Shown here: positions 19,573 to 28,461 of the stretch, in pieces
Layout of the letters: each line of letters opens with the position of its first letter
Position numbering within the stretch: position 1 is the stretch's first letter
Assembly (NCBI RefSeq): GCF_038008685.1
Contig: NZ_JBBOZQ010000001.1
Location: 3,162,001-3,226,000 of the forward strand
Length of the DNA: 64,000 nucleotides
Reading direction: 5' to 3'
Source of the DNA: Lysinibacillus sp. FSL W8-0992
Lineage (GTDB): Bacteria; Bacillota; Bacilli; Bacillales_A; Planococcaceae
Program-made: the position numbers and the translations under genes
The notes under the pieces: model-generated
Told to the model about the DNA's origin: nothing
The model's database searches: none
Seen by the model: the letters and a program-made list of their open reading frames with translations, nothing else

Positions 19573-19676
19573 TGGAATAAGCTAATTGTGCACTTTAGTT
19601 CAAGCAGACATTTTCACTTTTACAATTGAATATATTTTGAATTAGAAAGCTAATATTTAATTGTGGGGGAGATTGT

Positions 19677-19871
19677 ATAAACACTTCAGAAGCTAAGAAT
19701 AAAGAGGATTTAAAAATTTCCATCGTCATACCCGCCCTAACTTCCAGCAGAAAGTTTGATAAACATAGCGACTGGGTTTTACTTAGACGTCCGAAAATGA
19801 TTCTAGCCTATCTTAAAGGAACAGACCAAAAACATGCGGATGAAGCATATTATGAAAATCAAGACAGATAA
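19677..19871 (+). pseudogene. Coding-like stretch without a normal start
   Basis: A frame of 64 codons to TAA 19869-19871 reads like protein (for example RKFDKHSDWVLLRRPKMILA and GTDQKHADEAYYENQDR). GGGGGAG at 19664-19670 looks like a ribosome site, yet the first codon in frame at the right distance is ATA. It may be a small gene with a lost or very rare start codon, or a gene fragment. No family was recognised. Confidence 0.3.
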
Positions 19872-19912
19872 AAGGGAACAGCTTGTATAAAATCTATATA
19901 AATAAATTGGCA

Positions 19913-19943
19913 CGTTAATCGAAGAAGGATTAACGCTTTTTTT
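19913..19943 (+). terminator. Rho-independent terminator
   Basis: A perfect 8-bp stem (CGTTAATC / GATTAACG, 19913-19920 with 19928-19935) is followed by CTTTTTTTG. It ends the unit containing the 19677-19871 frame, which supports that stretch having been a transcribed gene. Confidence 0.8.
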
Positions 19944-20011
19944 GTTGAAGTTATCAAAAGAAATAAGTCTGGCAGATTGTTATACCTAACGATAAAGGAG
20001 GAGAGGAATAA

Positions 20012-20509
20012 ATGGTTAAACATTTATTTATCGGCGACATAACACAAGAACTAACTTCTACGCGTCGCATTTTGGAACGCTTGCCCGAGGAGCATATGTC
20101 ATGGCGGCCACACGAAAAATCGATGACGCTCGGCGGGCTAGCCACACACCTGATCAACCTATTAAATTGGCAAATTGCAATATTTCAGTACCAGGACTTT
20201 GATCTTGCTACAGTACCGCTACGGCGAGAGGCTTTAGAAAAACGCTCTGACATTCTGGATGAGTTTGATATGAACGTCGGCAAGCTTGAAAAGTTAATGT
20301 CCGAATGCGACGAAAAAACGCTTGGCGAAGAGTGGACACTGCGCCATGGAGATTATATCATCCAACGTGAGCCAAGAGCGATTGCGTTCCGGACCTTTGG
20401 TATAAGCCATATGGTCCACCATCGTGCGCAGCTTGGGGTATACTTACGCCTACTCGATATTCCGGTGCCAGGTTTCTACGGCCCTTCAGCAGACGAGGAA
20501 GCCCAATGA
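20012..20509 (+). CDS. DinB-family protein
   Basis: This 165-residue four-helix-bundle protein has candidate metal-binding histidines: LATHLINLLNW near residue 48 and SHMVHHRAQLGVYLRLL near residue 133. The PxPGFYGPSADE C-terminus is typical of DinB/YfiT-like proteins. Some members are thiol-dependent S-transferases; the role here is unknown. AAAGGAGGAG precedes ATG 20012. Its base composition is visibly richer in G+C than its neighbours, suggesting transfer. Confidence 0.85.
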   Translation: MVKHLFIGDITQELTSTRRILERLPEEHMSWRPHEKSMTLGGLATHLINLLNWQIAIFQYQDFDLATVPLRREALEKRSDILDEFDMNVGKLEKLMSECDEKTLGEEWTLRHGDYIIQREPRAIAFRTFGISHMVHHRAQLGVYLRLLDIPVPGFYGPSADEEAQ

Positions 20510-20560
20510 ACTTGTAGAATAGCTATTCAATAAAAGGTAGTCAAAAATAAAAATAAATAC

Positions 20561-20588
20561 ACCCCCTTACTTGATGTAGTAAGGGGGT
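20561..20588. terminator. Hairpin terminator after dinB-like gene
   Basis: A perfect 11-bp stem (20561-20571 with 20578-20588, loop TGATGT). The T-rich side lies on the minus strand, but it is the only barrier after the DinB gene. Confidence 0.6.
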
Positions 20589-20746
20589 TAATAGCGTTGA
20601 ATTTAGTATAATTAGATACCTTTCATCTGTTTTATTGTGTGTCAGCTCATGTTATAATGAGGAGCTTAAGATAATTAAGACTTTTTTATTTGAACGGATG
20701 CCAAAAGAAGCCTCCGCAGAACGATAAAGTATGGAGGTGTATGAGA

Positions 20747-20956
20747 ATGAATAAACGTTGGACGATTGGTGAAATTAAAAAATTTGTTGAAAACAATTCG
20801 GAAAGTAAGTTGCTAACGACGGAGTATCTCGGATTTTCTCAAAAGTTACTATTCAAATGTGCATGTGGTAATAACTTTGAAAAAACATTTGCGAAATTTA
20901 AAAATAAAAACCAAACAAAATGTGAAGAATGCCAACCTATAAAAGAATCACGCTAA
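20747..20956 (+). CDS. Small zinc-ribbon protein
   Basis: This 69-residue protein begins at ATG 20747, nine bases after GGAGG (20733-20737). The four cysteines in FKCACGN and KCEECQ form a CxC...CxxC zinc ribbon. Similar small modules (restated from memory) occur alone or joined to phage homing endonucleases. A DNA-binding or structural role is possible. It stands alone between two hairpins. Confidence 0.65.
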   Translation: MNKRWTIGEIKKFVENNSESKLLTTEYLGFSQKLLFKCACGNNFEKTFAKFKNKNQTKCEECQPIKESR

Positions 20957-21165
20957 ACGTAGTGCAGATTTTTATTTTAAAATAATTGGCGTTATTTATA
21001 TTAGTTTGATTTAAATCACCTTATTCCTATAGTTACTTTATAGATAAGGTGATTTTTTGGATATTTATTACTGAGTAGATTTTGATAATATTTGTGAAGA
21101 AGTCATTCCTTATTAAACTAATGAGTTGAGTTAGTTCAATAATAAGAATTAACTTACCGGGTTGT

Positions 21166-21266
21166 TAACTTATCAGGCAATGAGGAAGCATCAAAACATG
21201 TAAAATTGGATTTACCAGAAACAGACGTATGTAGTATTAATCTTGTCAATCAAATACATGTTGTTA
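21166..21266 (+). pseudogene. Fragment of a second copy of the arsenic-operon oxidoreductase gene
   Basis: This stretch closely matches the last 35 codons of the oxidoreductase gene ending at 29817. It reads LSGNEEASKHVKLDLPETDV in place of LSGDEEASKRVELDLPETGV, and shares CSINL. Four bases are missing near the end, destroying the original stop. No upstream part of that gene is seen in 20957-21165. It is the tail of a former gene copy; a related terminator follows. Confidence 0.8.
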
Positions 21267-21267
21267 A

Positions 21268-21303
21268 AAAAGGACTGTTAGTGCATGCTAACAGTCCTTT
21301 TAA
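21268..21303 (+). terminator. Terminator of the lost oxidoreductase copy
   Basis: A perfect stem of at least 11 bp (21271-21281 with 21288-21298, extended by A-T pairs) is followed by T. It is a counterpart of the weaker hairpin after 29817. Confidence 0.8.
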
Positions 21304-21344
21304 CTTAGCCTTTAGTTCAAAAGCTTTGAATAACCGAAGAAATA

Positions 21345-21378
21345 ATTCAAAAAAACCGGCAAAATAATTGCCGGTTTT
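21345..21378 (-). terminator. Terminator of the gamma-type SASP gene
   Basis: A perfect 11-bp stem (21352-21362 with 21368-21378, loop 5) is followed on the minus strand by a T-run. It lies 12 bases past the spore-protein stop codon. Confidence 0.85.
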
Positions 21379-21390
21379 AGGAGCTTAAAC

Positions 21391-21621
21391 TTATTTTGAA
21401 TTATTTTCGTTTGCATAACGACCAGAAGCATATTTTTTGTTCGTTTCTGCTTGTTGATTTTGTTGTTTCACATGATTTACATCCGTTTCAGTCCCAAATT
21501 CCACATCCATTGATTTCATCGAGTTCGTTGAACCAGAAGCATATTTTTTCTTCGCTTCTGCTTGTTGATTTTGTTGTTTTACATGATTTACATCTGTCTT
21601 ATATTGATTATTGTTAGCCAT
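21391..21621 (-). CDS. sspE: Gamma-type small acid-soluble spore protein
   Basis: This 76-residue, Gln/Asn/Lys-rich protein lacks Cys and Trp and contains two copies of TDVNHVKQQNQQAE. The first is followed by AKKKYASG and the second by TNKKYASG, with an EFGTE linker between. This is the gamma-type SASP layout, a spore-core amino-acid reserve degraded by Gpr at germination. The EFGTE linker resembles the Gpr cleavage region. GGAGGTGAT stands before ATG 21621. Expression should be late forespore (sigma-G) by family knowledge. Confidence 0.88.
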   Translation of the reverse strand: MANNNQYKTDVNHVKQQNQQAEAKKKYASGSTNSMKSMDVEFGTETDVNHVKQQNQQAETNKKYASGRYANENNSK

Positions 21622-21934
21622 TGAAAATCACCTCCTGCAACTAGTCTGTACAGAAGATGATTTAGTATCCTTAATTTATTTTAGAAAAGATTAACAAATC
21701 TCATTCAGGAAAAGTAACTTTGATAACTAAACGACGACCATCTAGATATAAGATATTTCACTTTATATAAAAATATAGCAATTTTTTGGGAAACTTGACT
21801 TATTTTTTATGAATTTATCTAAATATATTGTATTCATTTTAAATCTTTTTTAAAATGGAAGCGAATTCACATTTAAGTGCATGCACATTTGTTAATTAAC
21901 ATGAATTTCTTACTTTTAAGGAGGCATATTAATT
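21622..21934. other. Intergenic region between divergent sspE and adhP
   Basis: No gene was seen. It must hold both divergent promoters. On the minus strand a GGATACTA motif near 21670 could be part of a forespore -10 element, but no matching -35 was convincing. Confidence 0.35.
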
Positions 21935-22951
21935 ATGAAAGCAGCAGTCGTAACAAAAGAAAAAAGTGTAAGTGTGGAAGAGAAACAACTTAGACCATTA
22001 AAACATGGTGAAGCATTAGTGCAAACAGAATTTTGTGGTGTATGTCATACAGATTTACACGTAAAAAATGCTGATTTTGGTGATGTAACAGGAATCGTTC
22101 TAGGACACGAAGGTATTGGTAAAGTTATTGAAGTAGCTGAAGGCGTTACTTCTCTAAAAGTTGGTGACCGTGTATCAATCGCTTGGATGTATGAAAGCTG
22201 CGGACACTGTGAATACTGCACGACAGGTCGCGAAACACTATGTCGTGACGTAAAAAATGCAGGTTACACAGTAGATGGCGCTATGGCTGAGCAAGTTATC
22301 GTATCAGCTGATTATGCTGTAAAAGTCCCTGATAATTTAGATCCAGCAGCCGCTTCTTCTGTAACTTGTGCAGGCGTTACAACTTACAAAGCTGTGAAAG
22401 TATCAAATATCCGTCCTGGGCAATGGATCGGGGTATTTGGTATTGGCGGTCTAGGTAACTTAGCTGTCCAATACGCTAAAAATGTTTACGGTGCAAAAGT
22501 AGTTGCATTCGATATAAATGATGATAAGTTAGCGTTTGCTAAAGAAGTAGGTGCAGACGTTGTCGTAAACTTATTAAATGAAGACCCAATTGCAAAAGCG
22601 AAAGAGCTGACAAATGGTAGAGGTTTAGATGCTTCAGTAATTACAGCTGTAGCTAAAACGCCATTCAACCAAGCGATTGATGTTGTAAAAGCTGGCGCAC
22701 GCGTTGTCGCTGTTGGTTTACCTGTAGATACTATGGATTTGAATATTCCACGTTTAGTTCTAGACGGTATTCAAGTAATTGGCACATTAGTTGGAACACG
22801 CCAAGACTTACAAGAAGCATTCCAATTTGCAGCAGAAGGTAAAGTAGTACCGAAAGTAACATTACGTAAAATCGAAGAAATTAATGAAATTATGGAAGAA
22901 ATGGAACAAGGTAAAATTACAGGCCGTATGGTTATTGACTTTACAAAATAA
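21935..22951 (+). CDS. adhP: Zinc-dependent alcohol dehydrogenase (AdhP/AdhT type)
   Basis: This 338-residue medium-chain dehydrogenase matches AdhP closely. Catalytic zinc ligands appear in [11 protein letters not shown] and GHEGIGKV, the structural zinc cysteines in [15 protein letters not shown], and the NAD fold in [17 protein letters not shown]. It interconverts ethanol (and similar primary alcohols) and aldehyde with NAD. AAGGAGG precedes ATG 21935. It is a single-gene unit ended by a strong terminator. Confidence 0.93.
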   Translation: MKAAVVTKEKSVSVEEKQLRPLKHGEALVQTEFCGVCHTDLHVKNADFGDVTGIVLGHEGIGKVIEVAEGVTSLKVGDRVSIAWMYESCGHCEYCTTGRETLCRDVKNAGYTVDGAMAEQVIVSADYAVKVPDNLDPAAASSVTCAGVTTYKAVKVSNIRPGQWIGVFGIGGLGNLAVQYAKNVYGAKVVAFDINDDKLAFAKEVGADVVVNLLNEDPIAKAKELTNGRGLDASVITAVAKTPFNQAIDVVKAGARVVAVGLPVDTMDLNIPRLVLDGIQVIGTLVGTRQDLQEAFQFAAEGKVVPKVTLRKIEEINEIMEEMEQGKITGRMVIDFTK

Positions 22952-22967
22952 ATGAATTGTTCATTGC

Positions 22968-23005
22968 AAGACAAGTGTAAATTAAATTTACACTTGTCTT
23001 TTTAT
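22968..23005 (+). terminator. Terminator after adhP
   Basis: A perfect 14-bp stem (22968-22981 with 22987-23000) is followed by TTTTA. Confidence 0.85.
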
Positions 23006-23258
23006 TGTTATGGATATTTTATGTAAGGTAAGTAAGCTTGTAATCAGATAACACTACACGCCAAATAATGTCGTTTACTTAAAATATATACCTTTGTCAT
23101 ATAAAAATCGTGATACTAATATTTTATGTTTAGTTGAAATCGAGAAAAATACATTAAACTGTTAGTTCTTTATCAAATTATCTAACATGTAATTTTTTCA
23201 CGACAATTTACCACGTAAAAACTATTTATATTTATTTACATTAGATATACCATTAAGT

Positions 23259-23296
23259 ACTATTATGTTATACGATATATCGTATAACATAATAGT
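23259..23296. promoter_or_regulatory. 38-bp perfect palindrome before the padR operon
   Basis: Bases 23259-23277 are the exact reverse complement of 23278-23296. The inner part contains ATGT and ACAT half sites and a TACGATATATCGTA core. It ends 29 bases before the PadR start codon and probably is the operator for PadR self-repression. The rest of 23006-23258 is AT-rich with nothing recognised. Confidence 0.65.
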
Positions 23297-23324
23297 TTAT
23301 AGAATGAAAGAAGGTTTGTAACCG

Positions 23325-23645
23325 ATGGCATATAATGGGGGACCGATGACAGAAGCAATGTATTATGTATTACTAGCGTTAAAGCGTCCTAACCACGGGT
23401 ATCAGCTAATGCATTCCATTACAGAAGTTTCGAATGGCCGATTAAAAATGGGACCAGGGACACTTTACGGTGTACTCTCCCGAATGCAAAAAGACGGTCT
23501 TATTTCATTAGCGGAAGATGATGGCAGAAGGAAGACCTATCAAATTACAACAGAAGGAGAGCAAGCGCTGCGTTTCGAGTACAGTCGATTAAAAGCGTTG
23601 ATAAAAGATAGCACCATTTTAGAGGAAGGTGATGAGCATGAATAA
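23325..23645 (+). CDS. PadR-family transcriptional regulator
   Basis: This 106-residue protein is a short PadR winged helix: AMYYVLLALKRPNHGYQLMHSI, then the wing segment GPGTLYGVLSRMQKDGLI and DDGRRKTYQIT. AAAGAAGG precedes ATG 23325. The next gene begins inside its last codons, so the two are translationally coupled. PadR/DUF2812 pairs are common in Firmicutes. The palindrome upstream is the expected binding site. Confidence 0.9.
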   Translation: MAYNGGPMTEAMYYVLLALKRPNHGYQLMHSITEVSNGRLKMGPGTLYGVLSRMQKDGLISLAEDDGRRKTYQITTEGEQALRFEYSRLKALIKDSTILEEGDEHE

Positions 23646-24837
23646 AATCGTCCGTAAACTTCGACCTAGTGATTATTGGCGCATCGGTGAACATGAATCT
23701 TGGTTTTCAGACATGGCAGCAATGGGGTTCCATCTAAAAAAGATGGGGTTACATTTCGCCCATTTTGTTAAAGGTGAACCGAAAAAAATGAGGTTCAGAA
23801 TAGATGTATCCATAAATAAGAAGATTACGCCAGAACAAATACAGATGTATGAGGAAAGTGGATGGGATTATGTAACAAGCTATAATTTTTTTCACGTATA
23901 TTCTTCACCCGTTGAACTCAATGCACCAGAACTACATACAGATCCCGCTGAGCAATCGTACACATTAAAGGAACTGGATAAGAAATTAGCGATGAATGCA
24001 TGTATAGCTACTGGTGCCATGATCTTAATGATCGGTATGTTGTGTGCTATTTGGTTTCTTGATGGAACGCCTACGCTCATTTTGGTTCAAGGATTGGCTA
24101 TTCAACAAACTATTGTAACCGCCTTTATCGGATATACGACCTATAATGCGCTACAAGCAGCTTTTTCCATTCGTGCTTTGCGAAAAAATCTTATCGAAGG
24201 AAAACCGATTGATCATCATGCCCCTTGGAAAAAGCACTACCGATTAAATTCAACTTTAGCTTTCCTCATTACAGTAGTTATTGGATTGAGTGCAATACTT
24301 CCATTGTTACAGCTTGTAAAAGGGGAGACGAAAACATTGCCCAAAGAAAATGTAGATTTACCCATTGTCAGATTAGCAGATATCGAGAAAAATCCTGCAT
24401 TAATTCGAGGAGAAACTTCATATATGAGAGATGGTGTTGATTGGGAAAACCGATATACATATAATTGGGGTCCATTAGCACCGGTGCAATATGATACAGA
24501 TGAAAGTGGGATCGTTCCCGGAGAAATGTGGGAAGACGGGAGTGGTGAATATTCACCAAGTATTCATACGAAGGTTTATCAGTTGAGCATATCGGCTCTA
24601 ACGGATAATCTGATCGCTGATTTAATAAAAAGATATAGGTATGGGGATAGTCATGAGAATTTTGTTGAAATAAATCATCCACAATTGGATCTATTGATTG
24701 TTCATGAGGAAGGGGCTTCAAAAGAAGTGTTTGCTTCTAATGGTAAAGCCGTTATATATGTTCGTTACTATGGATATGCAGAAATAAATTCAATAATAGA
24801 AAATCTAATAGAGAAGATTCATTTAATATCAGAATAA
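23638..24837 (+). CDS. DUF2812 membrane protein paired with PadR
   Basis: This 399-residue protein has an N-terminal soluble domain typical of DUF2812 (DYWRIGEHESWFSDMAAMGF). Membrane segments follow near residues 120-140, 150-170 and 205-225, then an extracellular-like C-domain of about 170 residues. ATG 23638 was chosen because GAGGAAGG lies about eight bases upstream; it overlaps the padR end by eight bases. Function is unknown; the family often acts with its PadR partner in envelope-stress-like responses, which is inference. Confidence 0.75.
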   Translation: MNKIVRKLRPSDYWRIGEHESWFSDMAAMGFHLKKMGLHFAHFVKGEPKKMRFRIDVSINKKITPEQIQMYEESGWDYVTSYNFFHVYSSPVELNAPELHTDPAEQSYTLKELDKKLAMNACIATGAMILMIGMLCAIWFLDGTPTLILVQGLAIQQTIVTAFIGYTTYNALQAAFSIRALRKNLIEGKPIDHHAPWKKHYRLNSTLAFLITVVIGLSAILPLLQLVKGETKTLPKENVDLPIVRLADIEKNPALIRGETSYMRDGVDWENRYTYNWGPLAPVQYDTDESGIVPGEMWEDGSGEYSPSIHTKVYQLSISALTDNLIADLIKRYRYGDSHENFVEINHPQLDLLIVHEEGASKEVFASNGKAVIYVRYYGYAEINSIIENLIEKIHLISE

Positions 24838-24950
24838 AAATTAATTCGACCTGTAGTAGACAGATTCAAACTCAATCTGGTCATAGCTCTAGCAATAGCA
24901 AATGCGGTTCTAAAGTAACGTCAAACAAGTTAGTTTGATGAAATCTTCAA

Positions 24951-24982
24951 AAAGGCTTAGCAGATTTTTCTAAGCCTTTTAT
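24951..24982 (+). terminator. Terminator of the padR operon
   Basis: A perfect 10-bp stem (24951-24960 with 24970-24979) is followed by TATTA, with T's inside the loop; it is moderate in strength. Confidence 0.65.
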
Positions 24983-25181
24983 TACTCTCTAGCTTCATTT
25001 CCATATTCTCAAGCATTTCATACATGGACAACATCCTCAATCGGCAAGTTCGCTTACATTCGCACTGGTTAGTACTAACTCAGTATAGATCGCCTCTAGC
25101 TTGGCAAGATCAAATAAGGAATAGCCCAATTCAGCACTCTTTGTTTGTCCGCAATCTTGAATTAAATCCACATAGCACTTT
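24983..25181 (-). other. Possible gene fragment downstream of hxlR
   Basis: On the minus strand a frame entering from the end of the HxlR gene reads like protein (DLIQDCGQTKSAELGYSLFD, LAKLEAIYTELVLT) to a stop near 25053. It has no start codon of its own with a ribosome site. It may be the tail of a lost gene. No family was recognised. Confidence 0.25.
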
Positions 25182-25523
25182 TCATATTTGATTTGCCACG
25201 CCCCATTTGCACATTTCCTCTAATATTGGCATTAAACTCTTTCCTTTTGGCGTTAAGGAGTATTCTACTTTTGGAGGAATTTGCGGGTATTCCTCTCTGT
25301 AAACAATTCCAGAATCCTCTAGTTCTCTTAACTGAGAACTCAACATTTTGTGAGTGATAGCTGGAATTTTCCGCTTTAACTCTCCATAACGTAAAATCGT
25401 ATCGGAGGATAATTCATACATGATTTTCATTTTCCATTTGCCACCGATTAACGATAATGTGAAGTCAAAAGGTTTTTGTTTGTTGTGTCTCGTGAAATTA
25501 TTACTTAATTCTGGCAAAAACAT
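25182..25523 (-). CDS. HxlR-family transcriptional regulator
   Basis: This 113-residue winged-helix protein has the HxlR pattern: [38 protein letters not shown] and [28 protein letters not shown] precedes ATG 25523. It is divergent from the flavin reductase gene 164 bases away, which it probably controls in response to redox or electrophile stress, as is usual for such pairs. Confidence 0.9.
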   Translation of the reverse strand: MFLPELSNNFTRHNKQKPFDFTLSLIGGKWKMKIMYELSSDTILRYGELKRKIPAITHKMLSSQLRELEDSGIVYREEYPQIPPKVEYSLTPKGKSLMPILEEMCKWGVANQI

Positions 25524-25687
25524 TACTCTCCTTTAAGTAAGTACCTAACAAAAAAGTGCATACTAGTTTTATTTGTATTCGAGTATATAATTTAAGATGG
25601 AATTATGAGTAGTTTTGAAGTCTATAATAATTCTATTATAGAATCGACATATTACTCAATCAAATATAGTTGAAGGTGGATGAATAG

Positions 25688-26311
25688 ATGTCTAAAGAAC
25701 AGAAACTTATATTTAATACAAATGATTTGAGCGAGGATGAGATGTATAAATTGTTAATTGGCTCTGTTATACCAAGACCGATTGCATGGGTTTCATCCAA
25801 AAGTAAGGATGGTATTTTAAATTTAGCACCTTTCAGCTTTTTTACAGTTGCTTCTCGAAATCCACCAACACTTTTAATTTCAATAGGACCAGGTGTAAAT
25901 GAACGAGAGGGAAGCATTAAGGATACATTAACGAACATTCGTGATGTAAAGGAATATATAATTAATATGGTACCTGAGCAGCTTGGGGAAGCGATGTATC
26001 GTTCATCCGCTAGTGTAGAGCCAGAGAAAAATGAATTTGAGCTTGCTGGTGTAACTGTCCAGAATGGTAAAGTGTTGAATGTACCGGCCGTGCTAGAAGC
26101 CCCAATCTCGATAGAACTTAAGTTAGCCCAAATTATTCCTGTCGGTGGCGATTATTTAGTGCTTGGAAAAGTTGAATGTGTCCAAATAGACGAAGCAATC
26201 TATGCAGGAAACTATAAAATAGCTATCGATAAGTGGAAGCCGCTTGCTAGTTTGGCAGGAGACTTTGCCGGACTGATGCCTTCATTTTCATATGGACAAA
26301 ACTTTCGGTAA
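25688..26311 (+). CDS. Flavin reductase-like (FMN-binding split barrel) protein
   Basis: This 207-residue protein shows the split-barrel flavin reductase pattern: GSVIPRPIAWVSSKSKDG, NLAPFSFFTVASRNPPTLL and VVPVGG-like IIPVGGDYLVLGKVE. It probably binds FMN and reduces it with NAD(P)H or acts with a partner oxygenase. AAGGTGG precedes ATG 25688. Its divergent HxlR neighbour suggests induced expression. Confidence 0.88.
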   Translation: MSKEQKLIFNTNDLSEDEMYKLLIGSVIPRPIAWVSSKSKDGILNLAPFSFFTVASRNPPTLLISIGPGVNEREGSIKDTLTNIRDVKEYIINMVPEQLGEAMYRSSASVEPEKNEFELAGVTVQNGKVLNVPAVLEAPISIELKLAQIIPVGGDYLVLGKVECVQIDEAIYAGNYKIAIDKWKPLASLAGDFAGLMPSFSYGQNFR

Positions 26312-26354
26312 TGCTTTTTTCGCTAATATCTATTAGAAAGAAGGAGTTTTGAAA

Positions 26355-26777
26355 ATGAGTATGGTAACTTATATTGGGTTAAACTTTCCAGTAAAACTTT
26401 ATGAGTTTTATAAAGAGGATGAAGTTGAAATTAATTATGTTTTCTCAGACGAAGAACATCGGAATGTAGTTAAGCAGAAGCATTTTTCTACGCCCTATAT
26501 TTATGAAGTTTTTGAAAAAAGCAAACCTATTTGGCAAATAAATGAATATCAAAAGATTCATTCAACACATAACTATGAAAAATCAAAAAAGACTTTTCAA
26601 CATTTATGTCTTTTCCTAAAAGAGTTGCTTCCACAAGGTGATTATTGTGAAATCTATATTTGTTGGTTGGGCGAAGAAGGTGCAGAGCGTGAGGATTATT
26701 TAAAAATTGATTTAAACAATCTACAAATTGAAACAATAGAGATTTTAGAAAAATGCTTCATTAGAATAGAAAACTAA
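26355..26777 (+). CDS. Conserved hypothetical protein, 140 residues
   Basis: A soluble, acidic protein of 140 residues rich in Glu, Tyr and Lys, with no signal peptide or membrane segment. ATG 26355 lies nine bases after AAGGAG, better than TTG 26349. The N-terminus TYIGLNFPVKLYEFYKED and the segment CEIYICWLGEEG look conserved but I do not recognise the family. It follows the flavin reductase by 43 bases and may be co-transcribed. Confidence 0.7.
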   Translation: MSMVTYIGLNFPVKLYEFYKEDEVEINYVFSDEEHRNVVKQKHFSTPYIYEVFEKSKPIWQINEYQKIHSTHNYEKSKKTFQHLCLFLKELLPQGDYCEIYICWLGEEGAEREDYLKIDLNNLQIETIEILEKCFIRIEN

Positions 26778-26915
26778 CAACTTTAAAAAAATTGCCACTA
26801 CTTTTTCAAACTTATTAAACTAAAGGCGTTCTCAAAAGAAATTTTCAAATTGAGTAAATATCTATTGCAAATCAAAACATTAAATCATAATATAAGTATA
26901 TAGTTATATACGGAT

Positions 26916-26948
26916 AAATCACCTTTTTTTAACGAGGTGATTTTATTT
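26916..26948 (+). terminator. Terminator before the arsenic operon
   Basis: A 9-bp perfect stem (26916-26924 with 26935-26943) is followed by TATTT. It most likely ends the previous unit, though it could sit in the ars leader because a palindrome (GTATATA-N2-TATATAC, 26896-26911) lies just before it. Confidence 0.55.
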
Positions 26949-26954
26949 AAACTA

Positions 26955-26978
26955 ATATATAAGCAAATGTTTATGTAA
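26955..26978. promoter_or_regulatory. Putative ArsR operator 1
   Basis: An imperfect inverted repeat ATATATAAG-CAAATG-TTTATGTAA lies 13 bases before arsR. It matches a perfect version at 28415-28438 before the third gene of the operon. The shared core suggests the ArsR binding site. Confidence 0.55.
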
Positions 26979-26991
26979 GGGGTGTAGATAA

Positions 26992-27318
26992 ATGGAAAAC
27001 ACACTAATTGAAAAACAATTAAAAGCAGCAGCTGATTTGAACCGTATTAAATTACTTGCATGTATGAAAAATGGGGAGGTATGTGTATGTGATTTTGTGG
27101 ATGTTTTAGGTATATCACAGCCAGCAGTTAGTCAGCATTTACGCAAATTAAAGGAGGCAGGCATTATTACGGAACGAAAAGTAGGGACTTGGAAACATTA
27201 CCGTTTAGTAGAGGAACAAACGCCACTAATGAAGGGCATTTTAGAACAAATTCAGCCTTTAAACGGCTGCAACTGTAGCACAGATTGTAGCCATGTAGGG
27301 GGAACTGATAATGAGTAA
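26992..27318 (+). CDS. arsR: ArsR-family arsenic-responsive repressor
   Basis: This 108-residue winged-helix repressor has the As(III)/Sb(III) sensing motif CVCDFVDVL in the recognition-helix region and the DNA-binding helix [19 protein letters not shown]-terminal [11 protein letters not shown] adds further cysteines. AAGGGGTG precedes ATG 26992. It overlaps acr3 by eight bases. Arsenite should release it from the operators at 26955 and perhaps 28415. Confidence 0.93.
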   Translation: MENTLIEKQLKAAADLNRIKLLACMKNGEVCVCDFVDVLGISQPAVSQHLRKLKEAGIITERKVGTWKHYRLVEEQTPLMKGILEQIQPLNGCNCSTDCSHVGGTDNE

Positions 27319-28369
27319 TGAATCTTTAACCAAACAGCTTTCTTTTCTAGATCGTTACCTTACCCTTTGGATATTTGTTGCGATGGGTATTGGTGTTTTA
27401 TTGAGTATTACGATGCCCAATATTGGTGAAGCACTAGAGTCCATGTCAATCGGTACAACATCGGTACCCATTGCTATAGGGTTAATTGTCATGATGTATC
27501 CGCCTTTAGCGAAAGTTAAGTATGAAGAAATGTGGCGAGTATTTAAGGATTGGAAGGTGCTTTTACTATCACTTTTTCAAAACTGGTTGCTCGGACCTTT
27601 CTTAATGTTCTTTTTAGCCATTATCTTTCTTCATGATTATCCAGAATATATGGCTGGACTCATTATGATTGGTTTAGCTCGTTGTATTGCCATGGTCATT
27701 GTATGGAATGATTTAGCACGTGGAGACCGTGAATATGTAGCTGGTCTAGTTGCCTTTAACTCTATCTTTCAAATATTGACATATTCAATATTTGCTTACT
27801 TTTTCTTAAATGTATTACCTGGTTGGTTTGGTTTAGAAAATTTCCATGTCTCCATTTCCATGTGGGAGATTACAAAGAGCGTACTTATTTATTTAGGCAT
27901 TCCATTTGCAGCAGGGTTCCTCTCTCGTTGGATAGGGATTAAAACGAAAGGGAAACAGTGGTATGAAGAAAAGTTCTTACCGAAGATTTCACCACTGACT
28001 TTAATTGCACTGCTGTTCACGATAGTGATGATGTTTGCCCTAAAGGGTGAGCAATTAGTCGAATTGCCACTTGATGTAGTTCGTATCGCAATTCCGTTAT
28101 TTATATACTTTATTGTGATGTTTGCTGTTTCATTTTTCTCTTCACGTAAAGCTGGCGCATCTTATCCTGTTACAGCAGCTTTGTCTTTTACAGCCGCTAG
28201 TAACAATTTTGAGTTAGCTATCGCCGTAGCAGTTGGCGTGTTTGGCCTTCATAGTGGGGTGGCATTCGCTGCTGTTATTGGTCCACTTGTAGAAGTACCT
28301 GTTCTTATAGGACTTGTTTGGGTTGCCTTACATTGGCAACAAAAATACTTTAAAACTAATAAATTATAA
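27311..28369 (+). CDS. acr3: ACR3-family arsenite efflux permease
   Basis: This 352-residue protein has about ten membrane segments. Signatures of ACR3 are [20 protein letters not shown], with the conserved Cys in the fourth segment, and [20 protein letters not shown], with the essential Glu in the ninth. It exports arsenite using the proton gradient. It starts at ATG 27311 inside the end of arsR after GGGGGA. Confidence 0.95.
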   Translation: MSNESLTKQLSFLDRYLTLWIFVAMGIGVLLSITMPNIGEALESMSIGTTSVPIAIGLIVMMYPPLAKVKYEEMWRVFKDWKVLLLSLFQNWLLGPFLMFFLAIIFLHDYPEYMAGLIMIGLARCIAMVIVWNDLARGDREYVAGLVAFNSIFQILTYSIFAYFFLNVLPGWFGLENFHVSISMWEITKSVLIYLGIPFAAGFLSRWIGIKTKGKQWYEEKFLPKISPLTLIALLFTIVMMFALKGEQLVELPLDVVRIAIPLFIYFIVMFAVSFFSSRKAGASYPVTAALSFTAASNNFELAIAVAVGVFGLHSGVAFAAVIGPLVEVPVLIGLVWVALHWQQKYFKTNKL

Positions 28370-28414
28370 GGAGCAATCCTTATAAACTTTTAAATAAATG
28401 TATAGCTATGCTAT

Positions 28415-28438
28415 TTATATAAGGAAATGCTTATATAA
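28415..28438. promoter_or_regulatory. Putative ArsR operator 2 (perfect dyad)
   Basis: TTATATAAG-GAAATG-CTTATATAA has perfect 9-bp arms and lies 23 bases before the oxidoreductase start. It matches the site before arsR, suggesting an internal ArsR-controlled promoter. Confidence 0.6.
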
Positions 28439-28461
28439 TAATGAAAGAGGAGAAGTTAATT

